Shown here: positions 12,601 to 23,111 of the stretch, one piece after another
Numbering within the stretch: position 1 is the first letter of the stretch
How the letters are laid out: each line of letters begins with the position of its first letter
Made by a program: the position numbers and the translations under genes
Notes under the pieces: model-generated
The model's input: the letters and a program-made list of their open reading frames with translations, nothing else
Told to the model about the DNA's origin: nothing
Database searches by the model: none
From: Hysterangium stoloniferum
Taxonomy: Eukaryota; Basidiomycota; Agaricomycetes; Hysterangiales; Hysterangiaceae
DNA length: 64,000 nt
Assembly: GCA_015178975.1 (NCBI GenBank)
Contig: WHVD01000018.1
Coordinates: forward strand, 598,001-662,000
Direction of reading: 5' to 3'

Positions 12601-12681
12601 GCTGCGAGACAGGGGAGGAGGCGGGAAAGGACGCTGGTTACGAACAGGACGGGGATGGGGGAGAGCGAGAAGGAGGAGTAA
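6676..12681 (+). CDS. Very long, mostly disordered low-complexity protein
   Basis: The start chosen is the ATG at 6676 (context ACCCATGG). Exons: 6676-7130; intron 7131-7184 (54 nt, AT-rich, in frame with its host); 7185-9741; intron 9742-9826 (GTATGT to TTTTTTAG); 9827 onward, open without interruption to 11563. A second frame, 11443-12681, continues with the same composition. It needs a small intron or is the result of a one-base frameshift; I could not settle which. Only the first 170 residues or so look folded (WRFKFLASE, VEALYLDEEQKGLVEGLI, then SFGAYKWSPLACKEW). The rest is Pro/Ser/Gly/Ala/His-rich, with polySer, polyPro, a repeat of about 40 residues (9555-9690, ARPxRxGWxDWH twice), a seven-residue PPTSAPA repeat, and an Arg/Ser-rich tail (SRSRPAREMSMSRP). 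Function is not recognised. Such tails suggest a nuclear or condensate-forming protein, but this is inference. Confidence 0.55.
7131..7184 (+). other. In-frame 54-nt intron
   Basis: GTGCGC to CCAG, AT-rich (repeated TTTATTTATT) in a GC-rich exon, with a branch-like CATTAAT upstream of the acceptor. Its length is a multiple of three, so the reading frame is open whether or not it is spliced. Confidence 0.55.
10925..11245 (+). repeat. 21-bp coding tandem repeat (PPTSAPA)
   Basis: About 14 imperfect copies of a 21-bp unit of the type CACCACCGACATCTGCACCAG encode the heptapeptide PPTSAPA. Single-base variants and two 6-bp expansions (APAPAPP) show slippage. The antisense strand is also open (ADVGGAG repeats), but that is a by-product of the repeat. 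Confidence 0.85.
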
Positions 12682-14050
12682 ATTATCATCGCCATCGACG
12701 TAACGAACGCGGCGCGACTTGTGACTTGGATTCGGGTGGGACTATTATCTTTGTTTTTCCCTCCACATTCCCCCTTTTTTCGTCCCCATCTCATATCTTA
12801 TCTCATCTTTCATACGCACAATCGCTGTTCTATCGCTATCATCCATGCACACTCGTCCATCAGACGTTTTCATTTTCATTCACTTACATCCATGCATCCA
12901 TTTATTATCGCTTTCTTTCGCTTTTATCCCATTTCATCCTTGCATATGCTTTGACTCGGATGCTGTGTATCCTTAGAGAATCGCAATGTATCTAACCTTC
13001 GCACAAGGTTACTAGTGTTCATTATCACGTCCTGTCTAAGCACCAGAAAATTTCTCTGCGAGGGAACAAGAAGGTAGAATTCAAGGATTGTTGTATCAGT
13101 CTATAACTACAAATCATGCACATAGTTTTAAGCACAATCGGTTTACATAAGCTGATGATGAAATGACAACCACTATTTGTCTTCACTGTAGGACACTTGA
13201 ATGAAGCGTTCTAGGCACTTCATTTAAATGTGTAACACTATCAGTGTTCAAAGACTGATTTAAAGCCGTTAAGCGATTGGTGGATTTAAGAAACTGATTC
13301 ACAGTGCCGAGGTTCAAATTCTTGACATTGGAATACTAAAATTTACGGAAAATATAAAGTTCACTAAAATGTTTAACTTTTTGAAGATGCATGGCTAATT
13401 TTATTCTAAACAGACACTTTTGAAATTGACCATTTAATGCTTCGGGAGCATTCTCATCGCCTGAATGTCCTAAACTCGTAATATTCTTAGTCTCAGGTTC
13501 CATCATGGTGCTAAGACTGAACTGAGTATACTGTGAAAGTCAGGACTCATCTGGATATATTGTAAGGATCATGTTAACTTTGGGAATTCGGTAAACGAGC
13601 GGCAAGGACTCAGGGTATTAGTAAGCAGGTTACTAGGCTATATAAGGATGAGTCATGTATAGTAGTACTCATCCGTTTACAACGAGTTAACTGTTACCTA
13701 CTCAGATAAATGGAAAGTTATACGGTCTAAGAACAGCGCCACTGAAAACTTAACAGATCGTGCACCTACACTTGCAGAATCTTGAATCTTTGTCAGCAAC
13801 TCTTGAGCTTAGCTAATCATCTAAGTTCCCCACCCCTTCACAGTTATTCTTAGGCTTACTAAATACATAGTAAACCTAATAAGTATTCTTACTGAAATCC
13901 CTGCCAATACTAGATTATTCAAGGCCCAGCCCTAAGTTTATTGAATTAATCAAGTACAAGCACTCAAATAATCCAACACAAATTATTTTCTCTATTAATA
14001 AATTATTTAACACCTTGTTAAATATCTAGTAATAGTTACAAATAAGCATA
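12682..14050. other. Non-coding boundary region
   Basis: No supported gene. Just 3' of the long gene the sequence is pyrimidine-rich. After about 13,000 the base composition drops to AT-rich and CpG becomes scarce, which marks the start of the transposon-dominated part of the window. Confidence 0.5.
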
Positions 14051-14055
14051 CAAGA

Positions 14056-14883
14056 TGTTACGACCGGACAATCCCGCCAGACTCCGGGCACTAACCCGTA
14101 CACCCCCACACGCTACAAGCACCAATCGTCTGTTTATAGGATTTCCCGCCTGGACTCCGTTACGTCAAGACTCGTTACGTTCGACCTCATTACAACACAT
14201 ATCAGTCACCGGACTTCCCCCGGACTCCGTCTCTGTCTATGTCCGTCTTCGTCCCATGCCGCTTAGAATCCCGTCACTCACCGCTCTAATCGAGCCCCGT
14301 TCCCGTTTTAGTCAAATGACCTGTCATGATTTAGGACTCCGCTCCCGCTCCGTTTCCCATTATGGGTTATGCTTTGTCATGATTCGGACTCCGCTCCGTT
14401 CTGTTCTGTTCCTAACACCAATTTGGTGTTTACTATTCCCGTTTCATGTTTTGTTAGTTTCGTTTCGCCATTACTGGATTTGGTATGTCATTCACTCCAT
14501 GGTCTATATAAACTGGCAGATGTTGTACATACAATCCAGTCAGAAAATTAGCTTAGATTCCCCCCAGTAATCTAATAACATTTTCCGCTCTAAAACCTCA
14601 CTTGATTCACATTGCTCGCACTAGTCAGAGCCCACAGGCTCCGGCGCATCTACCTCTCTCAACCAACTCGACTCACGACCCATGACCCCCGACTTATGAC
14701 CCATAACCCCCGACTTACGACCTACGACCCACGAACCCCACCCGGACTCCCCGGGATCCCCGTCCGTCCGTTTGAAATTGGACAACACGATCTAGTGAGG
14801 GCGCAGCCTATAAGCTGAAGCCAAGTCCTACTGGATATCCCACGGGTTTCTCTGGAAACCCGGCCTGTGTGTGTATCCTAACA
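14056..14883 (+). mobile_element. Solo LTR, 828 bp (family L2), TSD CAAGA
   Basis: Starts TGTTACGACC and ends CCTAACA, flanked by perfect 5-bp duplications CAAGA at 14051-14055 and 14884-14888. It carries the shared LTR motif (reverse complement of GACTTGGCTTCAGCTTA) near 14797-14830, about 50 bp from its 3' end. A TATATAAA lies near 14505. A diverged copy is at 49013-49826 and a truncated one at 53679-54352. No internal region, so it is a product of LTR-LTR recombination. Confidence 0.9.
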
Positions 14884-15584
14884 CAAGAATCCGAAGCTTT
14901 ATATCAAGTTCTGCTAAGTTACTGCACATATACTCAGCTTCTAGCCCCTATTCTCAAGGAATAGTTCTTTTATTTGCTAAAAGAGTCATATATTGTTCTA
15001 TTGAACCTTTCAATAATCAAAGTAAGCATTGATTTGAGTTGTTTAAGCTTAATAGCACAGCTCATTAATCTATCAGTATTTAAATTACTGGACCTTTGCT
15101 TGTTTTATTGTTGAAGCTCTGTGACACTATAGCATATATTGAGCTATCTAAGAGAAACCCCTGAATACATTACAGACCATGTATTGCCATGGTCACCTTG
15201 CTAATGACTGGTTTTAAACTGCACAGAAAGTGAGTATGCTTATATGGTTATATGCAGTGAAGTTAACCTTATATGATTTCCACATTCTGAAAAGAATGTA
15301 AATTCCCTCCGAGTTGTAATTACATACTTCATTCACTCACTGCAATTTTCTGCCTGCTTGGACTTGATAGGCTGTAAGTTGGAATATTCTGTAGATTTGG
15401 TTACTAAGAAATTCTAATACCATATTTGTAATGCTCAAACCAGGTTCATGTGAGTGTCTCCAAAACAAATATAGTATGCTTATTAAAAACTGTGTTTGAG
15501 ATAGGCTGTAAGCACTACCTATCCAAAGTTTGAAAACCAGTTCATGATACTTTGGGTTCATCTTACCAACAGACTGTATGTGTT
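14884..15584. other. AT-rich interval
   Basis: No gene or recognisable element between the solo LTR and retrotransposon A. It is the sequence into which element A was inserted; the short open frames have no features. Confidence 0.5.
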
Positions 15585-15589
15585 GTCTG

Positions 15590-16019
15590 TGTCACAACCA
15601 TCACAAGTCACAACATTGTCACAAACATTCAAAGGTAATATTTGACAACTCTTTGACTCATTGAATTTGACTCAACAAACCCGAACATTATTCGACAACA
15701 TTGAATCTCTTTCAACATGTCTCATTTCAACATCATGAATGATTTCATTATTAGATCATAATATAGTCATAACAATATGAAGAAAAGCATAAAATGGCCA
15801 CGAAAGGAGTGAGGGAAGTCAGTTGAAATATTTGTAAATTAGTCATATTAATAATCTAACTCATCATAACCTCTTCAACAATACTTCCATGAGTTCCCGC
15901 AACTGGTAATAGCCTCTTACTTCATTGACAGGGCGAATATATACTTTGTCGAATGAGGCTTTCGAGTTTGATCAATAGAATATTATTTGACTTTATTGAA
16001 GAATAATCAATTCATGACA
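15590..16019 (+). repeat. 5' LTR of retrotransposon A
   Basis: 430 bp, TGTCACAACC to TTCATGACA. It differs from the 3' LTR almost only at former CpG sites: where one copy has TG the other has CA or still CG. Confidence 0.95.
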
Positions 16020-16107
16020 GTATATGTATTTCAACTATCAACTGTTGATGAAGCCCAGGACGTGATCTGAGACTACCAAAGCATCGAGTACTACAGCACT
16101 TCAGTCC

Positions 16108-17379
16108 ATGGCCCCCATTCCTTTGCTGAGAATTATTTGGCCATTGCAAATTCCAGTTTCTCCTTTAACCAAAACTCGAAGAGCTACAATGTCTTCAATT
16201 TGAGAACCCAAAGAAATTTGAGAAGAGCCAATCTTGCCAATTCAAGAAGAATCTGAATCTCCTTTAATGCCTTTACCCGAGTCTCCTCCACCTCCCGAAG
16301 CTGTTATGTCTGACAATGAAACAATGTTATGACATTTCGGAGATGTGCTCAGAAAAGTATTGAAGGACCAGATGTCTTTGAAGGAGCCTGAAATCACAGT
16401 GAATAAGCCTGAAGAGTTTACCGGAGAAGAACCTTCGATGTTAAAGAATTTTATCACTCAATGTGAAATGGTTTTTCAATCTCGACCAAAATCATTTGAA
16501 TCCGATCAATCAAAAATTATGATGGTAACTTTGTATTTCCAGAAAATGGCTCAAGAGTGGTGGCAACCTTATCTATTAAATCCTCTGATTCCTCCTCCAT
16601 CCTTCCTTGTGGATTATCTCAGTTTTCTAGATGAATTATATGCTCAATTTGGAGAAATCGATGCAGAAGGAGAAGCCAAAGACAAACTCGACAATCTTCA
16701 AATGAAAGCTCATCATCATGTTGCAAAGTATTCAATTCAATTTACAAGTCTCGCTGCTCAAACTCGATATGACAAATTCACTTTACGATGACGATTTTAT
16801 AAAGGACTTCCAAATCAAATTAAGGATGAAATAGTGAAGCTTCAAGTTCAACCCCAAAGTTTTACTGAATTACAAATGGCAGCCCTTTGATTCAATTCTT
16901 ACTATTGGATGCGAGAAAATGAATGACAACGTGAAACAGAATCAAGTTCGACTCCATGAAGATTTGGAAGAAGACAATCAATGACACCTTTGACTTATCC
17001 TTCAACATCACGAACACCTTTGACTTCAAAACTGACAACTTCGACTTCAAGAACATTTAGGCCTTTGACTCAAGTGAAACTGTCTTTGACAATTTTAGGA
17101 CCTGATGGACGATTACTTCCTGCTGAATGAGAGAGAAGATTTAAAGAAGGATTATGTATATTATGTGGAGAAAAAGGCCATTCAGCAAGGGATTGCCCAA
17201 AAAGAAAAACTTGTCAAATTGCAAAAGGATGAATCGTTGAAGTTCAATATTCGACAGCTCAATCTGATCAGTTGAATCAAACATCGAATGTTAAATCGGA
17301 AAATTGAAAAGCGATACTCTTCAGGCATGTGAAGAGTATCGAAGAAAACTCAATCAAATCAAAAAAGATTCCTGTGTAA
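16108..17379 (+). pseudogene. gag: gag of retrotransposon A
   Basis: Reading from the ATG at 16108 gives a retrotransposon Gag of about 424 codons. It has an acidic/proline N-terminus (16230-16310), the capsid-like domain (EFTGEEPSMLKNFITQCE, then QEWWQPYL, KDKLDNLQMK and FYKGLP), and a C-terminal zinc knuckle CX2CX4HX4C (CILCGEKGHSARDC, about 17157-17200). The frame is broken by about eleven stops. Every one is TGA and sits where Arg would fit, for example before RFYKGLP at 16789. The first TAA is at 17377-17379. Gag packages the element's RNA into virus-like particles; this copy cannot make it. Confidence 0.85.
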
Positions 17380-17426
17380 TATTATGAGTGGTAACAATTT
17401 CTGATTCTTGAATTATTGAACTTAAA

Positions 17427-19135
17427 TTGAAGAAAATTCTGAAAATAAAAGCATTAATTGATTTAGGATCTAGTCACATTTTTATGGACAAAACATTTGC
17501 GGGACAAAACAATCTACCTTTCATTCAGTTAAAAAATTCGTTATTATTAAAATTAATTGACAGATCAATTCCGACATCAGGACAAATTACGTATATGACT
17601 ACATTACAAGTTTATTTTCCATCTGGGCAAACTCAAGAATTACAATTCTTCTTAACCAATCTCAACTTGTCTTGTCAAGTGGTATTAGGACTTAACTGGC
17701 TGAAGCAATACAACCCTGCAATTGACTGGCAATCTGGCCATATATCGTTCAAACCTACTTCGACACCTTTGACAAATCCGAATCTGATTCAACCGTCAAT
17801 TGAAATGTTATCAGAAGAGAAGCATGCTTCGACCTCGGTGAGTCATTCATCTACATCTGAGAAAATCCATGAAGAATCAAAATCTGAGACTATTAATCTG
17901 AACATCAATATAGTCAATCAGAAGACATTCTTACAAGCTGCAAAAGCAGAAGATTCTCAAACCTTTGTGGTTTCTATTCGTGATGAATCTTTCAAGACTT
18001 GTAAGGCCTCTGGTGCAAAAACTACAACTTCGACTTCATTCGACATACTGAATGTTCTGACCAAATATTCTGATTTCTTGGACATCTTCAACAAAAAGGA
18101 AGCTGAAGCTTTACCTCAACATCGAAGTTATGATCATGCTATCCCATTAGAAGAAGGAACTACTGATGGGACTGATCTATTTGTTATCTGAGACAGAACT
18201 TCAAGTGCTACGAGAATATCTCCAAGAAAACCTTTTGAAGAAATTTATTTGATCGTCACAATCTCCCGCCAGCGCACCAATTTTATTCATCAAGAAAAAA
18301 GATGGAAGCCTACGACTTTGCGTCAACTATTGAGGACTTAATAAAATTACTCAAAAAAATCGATATCCACTTCCTTTAATTCCTGACCTTTTGGATTGAA
18401 TTCGAACAGCGAAATATTTTATGAAAATCGATCTCCAAGGTACCTATAATTTGTTAGGATTGCTCCAGGTGACAAATGGAAGACAGCCTTTTGGACTCAA
18501 TATGGATCTTTTGAATATTTGGTTATGCCTTTTGGACTATGTAACACTCCAGCAACCTTTCAACAATCAATGAATGAAATATTTTCAGATTTACTTGATA
18601 TTTGGGTAATTATCTATCTCGATGACATACTAATATTTTCTAACAATCTTGAAGAATATTTACAATATGTTTGAGAAGTTCTTCAATGGCTTCGACAAAA
18701 TCGATTATTTGCAAAACCTGAAAAATGTGAATTTCACAAAACTACCATCGAATTTTTAGGATATGTTGTTTCTCCTCAAGGTGGTATATATGGATCAAGA
18801 AAAAATCAAAGTTATTCAATATTGGCCTGAACCACAAAAAGTCTGCGATATTCAATCATTTTTAGGATTCACGAATTTCTATCGAAGATTTATTCCAGTT
18901 ATTCTGAAATCATTTTACTGTTGACTCGACTTACTCGAAAAAAGGTTCAATGGCATTTCAACAAAAAATGTCAACATGCATTTAACTATTTGAAAAAAGA
19001 ATTTACTACAGCTCCGATTTTAATTCACTGGAATCCAGATTATAAACCTATACTCGAAACTGATGCTTCTGATCATGCCATAGCTTCAATTTTTTCTATG
19101 CAGACTCCCGATAACGAAATTCATCCAGTCACTTA
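17427..19135 (+). pseudogene. pol: pol part 1 of retrotransposon A: protease, reverse transcriptase, start of RNase H
   Basis: An aspartic-protease-like domain (ALIDLGSSHIFMDK, where the usual catalytic DSG is DLG) lies near 17450-17700. It is followed by a linker and the reverse transcriptase from about 18060. RT blocks seen: [34 protein letters not shown], the catalytic [11 protein letters not shown] (YLDD codons 18615-18626), FLGYVVSP and [12 protein letters not shown]. The RNase H domain begins KAILETDASDHA-like (ILETDASDHAIAS, about 19050). TGA stops at 18189 and elsewhere and small indels (about 18450, 18780) break the frame. The frame is interrupted at 19135 by the Tc1/mariner insertion and resumes at 20498. 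Confidence 0.85.
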
Positions 19136-20497
19136 CAGTAAGGGACAAAATCCAATGATTTTTAGGTGTGCAAAGATTCTTGAATAACTCAAGAACCACT
19201 GTAGCTACAGACCTAAGATTTGGGGAGTGGTTAGGTCTATATGTTGTCTATTTACCCTTAAAGTATTATTACATAACCATCAGTATTTCTTACACTATAA
19301 ATAAAATACTAATTAAACTGCATTAGAAGGGTTTTGTCCCTGTCACATGATTAACATATAACCATATTGTTTATATGCAAATAAATGCAAATAAAAATCA
19401 TCTGACCTGTCAAAATTATATATATATACATCTGTTTACTTTCCAATCCAAAAACATCCCCATAGCTCAACATTCTACACCATGAAGGCTCTTACTCCTC
19501 CTCAGCTTAGCCATATTCTCACTTTTCTCAATAAGGGCAAGTCTGCTCCTCAGATCTCTGAAATCACTGGCCAGGATCTGTTAAATATATCCAGAATTAA
19601 TTCTACCCATTGCTCATCACTTACCAACTCATCTGGTGGCTGTTTATGCAAGCTTTCCTCCTCAGATATTCATTATTCTATTCAACAAATCACTTCTCAA
19701 AAGGCTGAAAAAGCCACTGAGGTCACCAAACCATTCAAGATATGACTGGAGAGTCTATTTCAGTTAGAACTGTTCATAGGGAATTCAAGAAGGTTGAAAT
19801 GAGGGCTATGGTGAAGAGAAAAAGGCCTTTACTCAATAAGAGGTATAGGAAGGCAAGGATGGACTTTACTCTGGCACACAAGGGCTGGACTGTGGATGAT
19901 TGGAAGAGGGTTGTTTGGTCAGATGAGACAAAAATCAATTGTTTGGGGTCATATGGGAGGAATTAGATGTCGAAAAGGGCAGGAGAGGGGCTCAGTGGCA
20001 GGCTGGTCAAGGGCATGGTCAGGTTTGGGGGAGGAAATCTGATGTTGTGGAGCTGTATGTTGTGGGAAGGCCCAGGATATTCCACCAAGATTAATGGGAG
20101 AGTATGAAGTGGCACCCAAGAGTATTCATGAGTTGTGGAAAAGGGTTCAGACAGAGTCGGAGAATATCCCTGCCTCTACTTGTCAGAACTTGATAGAGAG
20201 TATTCCTAGAACGGGTTGAGGCTGTTTTGAAGGCTAAGGGAGGCTATACCAAGTACTAGATTGTTTTATTTGTGTTCTTTTTATACCAGGGACAAAACCC
20301 TTCCAATGTGATTTTATTAGTGTTTTGTTTATAGTGTGGGAAATACTAATGCTTATGTCATAATATTTTAAGGGCATATAGATAACATATAGACCTAGCC
20401 AACCCCCAAATTTCAGGTCTGTATCTACAGTGGTTCTTGAGTTATTCAAGGATCTTTGCACAACTAAAAATCATTGGAAGGGTTTTGTCCCTCACTG
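19136..20497 (+). mobile_element. Tc1/mariner-type DNA transposon in pol of element A, 1,362 bp
   Basis: Inserted at a TA that is duplicated (19134-19135 and 20498-20499). Ends are inverted: CAGTAAGGGACAAAA on the left and the reverse complement CAGTGAGGGACAAAAC on the right. Each arm is about 207-211 bp (19136-19342; 20287-20497), and each arm carries a second, inward-facing inverted copy of the terminal motif (TTTTGTCCCTG near 19332; CAGGGACAAAA at 20287). Excising the element restores the RNase H frame (HPVTY joined to HSRTLLSEINYD). Confidence 0.9.
19482..20260 (+). pseudogene. Tc1/mariner transposase remnant
   Basis: It starts MKALTPPQLSHILTF with a helix-turn-helix DNA-binding region (SAPQISEITGQD), then KRPLLNKRYRKARMDFTLAH and the first catalytic Asp in VVWSDETKIN (about 19905-19940). 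The second Asp and the final Glu of the DDE core are missing: the frame hits stops after GSYGRN, and the centre of the catalytic domain is deleted before the C-terminal remnant (VLKAKGGYTKY-like, 20225-20260). It matches the better preserved copy at 57821-58746. It cannot produce an active enzyme. Confidence 0.8.
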
Positions 20498-20837
20498 TAT
20501 CATTCAAGAACCCTTTTGTCCGAAATCAATTACGACACTTATGACAAAGAATTATTGGCAATATTTGAATCTTTCAAAATTTGGCGACATTATTTCAAAG
20601 GAACAAAAGAACCAATTGAAGTTTTAATGGATTACAAGAATCTTGAATATTTTGTGACAACTTGAATTTTGTCTCGATGACAAGCTCGATGGGCAGAATA
20701 TTTATCAACTTTCAATTTAATTATTCGATTTTGACCGGGAAAACTAAATTTGAAAACAGATATTCTTTCAAGATGAAATGACATTTATCTGAATGAACCC
20801 GATTACTCGAAAAAGAATCCGACTAATCTTTGACTGG
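20498..20837 (+). pseudogene. pol: pol part 2 of retrotransposon A: RNase H and connector
   Basis: RNase H resumes with HSRTLLSEINYDTYDKELLA, then IFESFKIWRHYFKGTKEPIE and MDYKNLEYF, through RQARWAEYLSTFNL and the RPGKLN.K.D.LSR segment. Several TGA codons stand at expected Arg positions. The connector is cut at 20834-20837 (CTGG) by the 1.5-kb insertion and resumes at 22331. Confidence 0.8.
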
Positions 20838-22326
20838 TGTAGAGAGTTCAATTGGAAAGTAACTTATATGGCAATAGTTTCAAGTCACATCACAAGCACA
20901 AATCCTTATATAAATTTTGGCACTCAAGACGACTTCTACACAGCCAAATCAGTTTCATCAATCAGACGTGCAAAAACTCCATCATGTTCAACACTGCATC
21001 ATCCTCCAAAGTAACCCTCAGTTCCTACTCGAAACCAACTCTTCACTCCCAAATAGAACTCCCACCAATAACGTCTCACTTCTCCTCAGCCTCAGAAATC
21101 ATTCCCAAGCCCCTACCAGCCCACTCAAACTCCTCCAAAGAACACCATCATTTCCTCCATCGACAAGGTATTCGACCTCCATATGCTCCTGACGACCCTG
21201 TCTTCATTCGTGTATATGATGACTCCCATGAAGTCTTCCACTATCGATTCAATTGAGTGTTCCAGTGAGATTGTTCCCCACCGTCATCGGGAATCTGTTA
21301 CATGGCAATGTTCACTCCAATAGGAGATCACAGAGGACCCAAGTTATTTATGACCCCGGTTCTGGAGGGAAGTCAAGTAGAGCCTCATCAAGGTCGTTGT
21401 CGATTTGTGTTCCTTGCACGGTTGTGGAGCCTACTCACTACCTGGTTTTAAGTAGTGATTGATTGTGTCTCCCATCCCTATACTGCAAGATTAGGAACAG
21501 AATACATCCAATCTTGGTTCATCGATTGGTAGTATCATTAAGATTTCGAAATCAAGCATAGCATTTGAGGGTGACACATAATCATCGATGTTTCATCAGC
21601 CATCACTTCTATTACTCCATCTATCCTATTGTCTGACTCAGTCTCTCCTATTGTCTGACTCAGTCTCTCCTATTTTCTGACTCAGTCTCTCCTATTGTCT
21701 GACTCAGTCTCTCCTATTGTCTGACTCAGTCTTTCCTATTGTCTGACTCAGTCTCTCCTATTGTTCTATTGTATTTCCCCATTTATCCATATCACATGTC
21801 TGATCTCATCTTTTGTTAGTCATTCTCCATGTGGTTCAGTGCAGCCTCCCCCTATTATTGTTCACAGCTTTACTAACACTCCTATTGTGATGACTCAGAG
21901 ATGACTCACACCATATCGCATCGTTATTGTGTCGTTGTTTGTAGATGTTTGATTTGACCTGTGCTTCCTCATGTATATAAGGGCCTCTCTTTTTCCCACT
22001 ATTGAACAAGCATTTTGGTTGTATCTCATTTCGAAGCTCATTCTTAAGGACAATCTCTTAAAGTCTTACTCTCAGTCTCACTCCTATGGCCAGTAAGGGA
22101 TACTATAGTGTCTCTTATTGTTGAAGTTCTACATTCTACGACATTGGGCTTATGTCAGCCTTTTGTATTCATCTTCGATTACGTCATCCAAGGTCCGATC
22201 TCTAGCCTCTCGCTCTGAGTGTGTTTGGTTATAGACTGGTTTCAAGAACGACTGTGTCAGTGACCGTCATAAAGACTTGACCGTTGCATGCAGGTTATTA
22301 GGTATATTCCTAGTAACAAACTTACA
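20838..22326. mobile_element. Unclassified 1,489-bp insertion in retrotransposon A
   Basis: The host frame is continuous across it: NL(R)L before and VFTNEQ after, joined through CTGG. The sequence CTGG occurs at 20834-20837 and 22327-22330, so I infer a 4-bp target duplication with ends TGTA and TACA (a 5-bp reading is possible). Contents: a weak open frame 20852-21256 with PPYAPDDPVFIRVYDD, a 22-bp tandem repeat, and an LTR-like 3' half with TATATAAG (about 21974). It has no LTR pair that I can see. It could be a non-autonomous LTR-type (TRIM/LARD) or another element; the class is unknown. Confidence 0.55.
21621..21775 (+). repeat. 22-bp tandem repeat
   Basis: About six to seven copies of CTCCTATTGTCTGACTCAGT plus CT, with one-base variants, inside the unclassified insertion. 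Confidence 0.85.
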
Positions 22327-22367
22327 CTGGTATTTACAAATGAACAAATCCAAGCTTCCTTATGTGC

Positions 22368-23111
22368 TGTTACGACTGTGTCGCAACCCTATCGGTCCCC
22401 GAGGTTATCACCACCTATCGACGATTCAAGTTACTGTTCAAGTCACCACATCGGAAACCATCGGCCTCCCCAAGCTGACGTATGCTTCCGCGGTGATCAA
22501 ACTCCATTTACGCCCACGTCAAAATATACTCATACTATCTGGTTAAACTTTGATACATCCCTTTTTATTATGATGATCCGTTTTATCCTATGTTTCACAT
22601 ATGTCTATATATACTTGTAACCCTTGAACTATTTCCTTTTACCGTAATTCTGCTCTCGGTTATCTCACGGCCTCTGAACTAATCATAAACTTCCCGTTCC
22701 TAGTCAAGCTTATTGTTAATACCGTTTTCCACCCTTCTCCGAGTTAGTATTTTCTAGATGCCTGATACTTGTATATGAACCCACTGTAGTTGTAGTTACT
22801 AGGCAATCAGAATATCGACTCAGAACACCCTCTTACATCTATAGTAATCTCATACTAAGAATTCCACTATCCGCCTTTGCATGAGCTCGCCCCCTTTCAG
22901 TCCCCAACCCCTTGGCCCAACACTCAACTTATCCCTCGATTCCGATCAGTAGTTTTCACTGAGAGGTGTTCATTGGGACTAGTCTTCACCCGCCCAAAAT
23001 TCAAGGACACCCGACAGATAACTGCAAGGGCGCAGCACATAAGCTGAAACCAAGTCCTTCCGATCAGTCCCTGTCGGCCAACCGAGTTTAGTCAGTTTTC
23101 AGTTCTTAACA
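22368..23111 (+). mobile_element. Solo LTR, 744 bp (family L1), TSD TGTGC/CGTGC
   Basis: TGTTACGACT to TTCTTAACA. Target duplications are TGTGC (22363-22367) and CGTGC (23112-23116), differing by a C-to-T change at a CpG. It splits element A pol between FTNEQIQASL and RATYYLP. The shared LTR motif lies at about 23026-23060. Confidence 0.9.

Noticed and set aside
12721-12995. Short hydrophobic frames after the long gene
   Set aside because: Pyrimidine-rich 3' sequence gives Phe/Ser/Leu frames; no conserved feature.
16108-17379. TGA recoded as an amino acid
   Set aside because: Intact genes here (the paralogue at 4136) use TGA as a stop, and CpG decay of CGA explains every case in gag.
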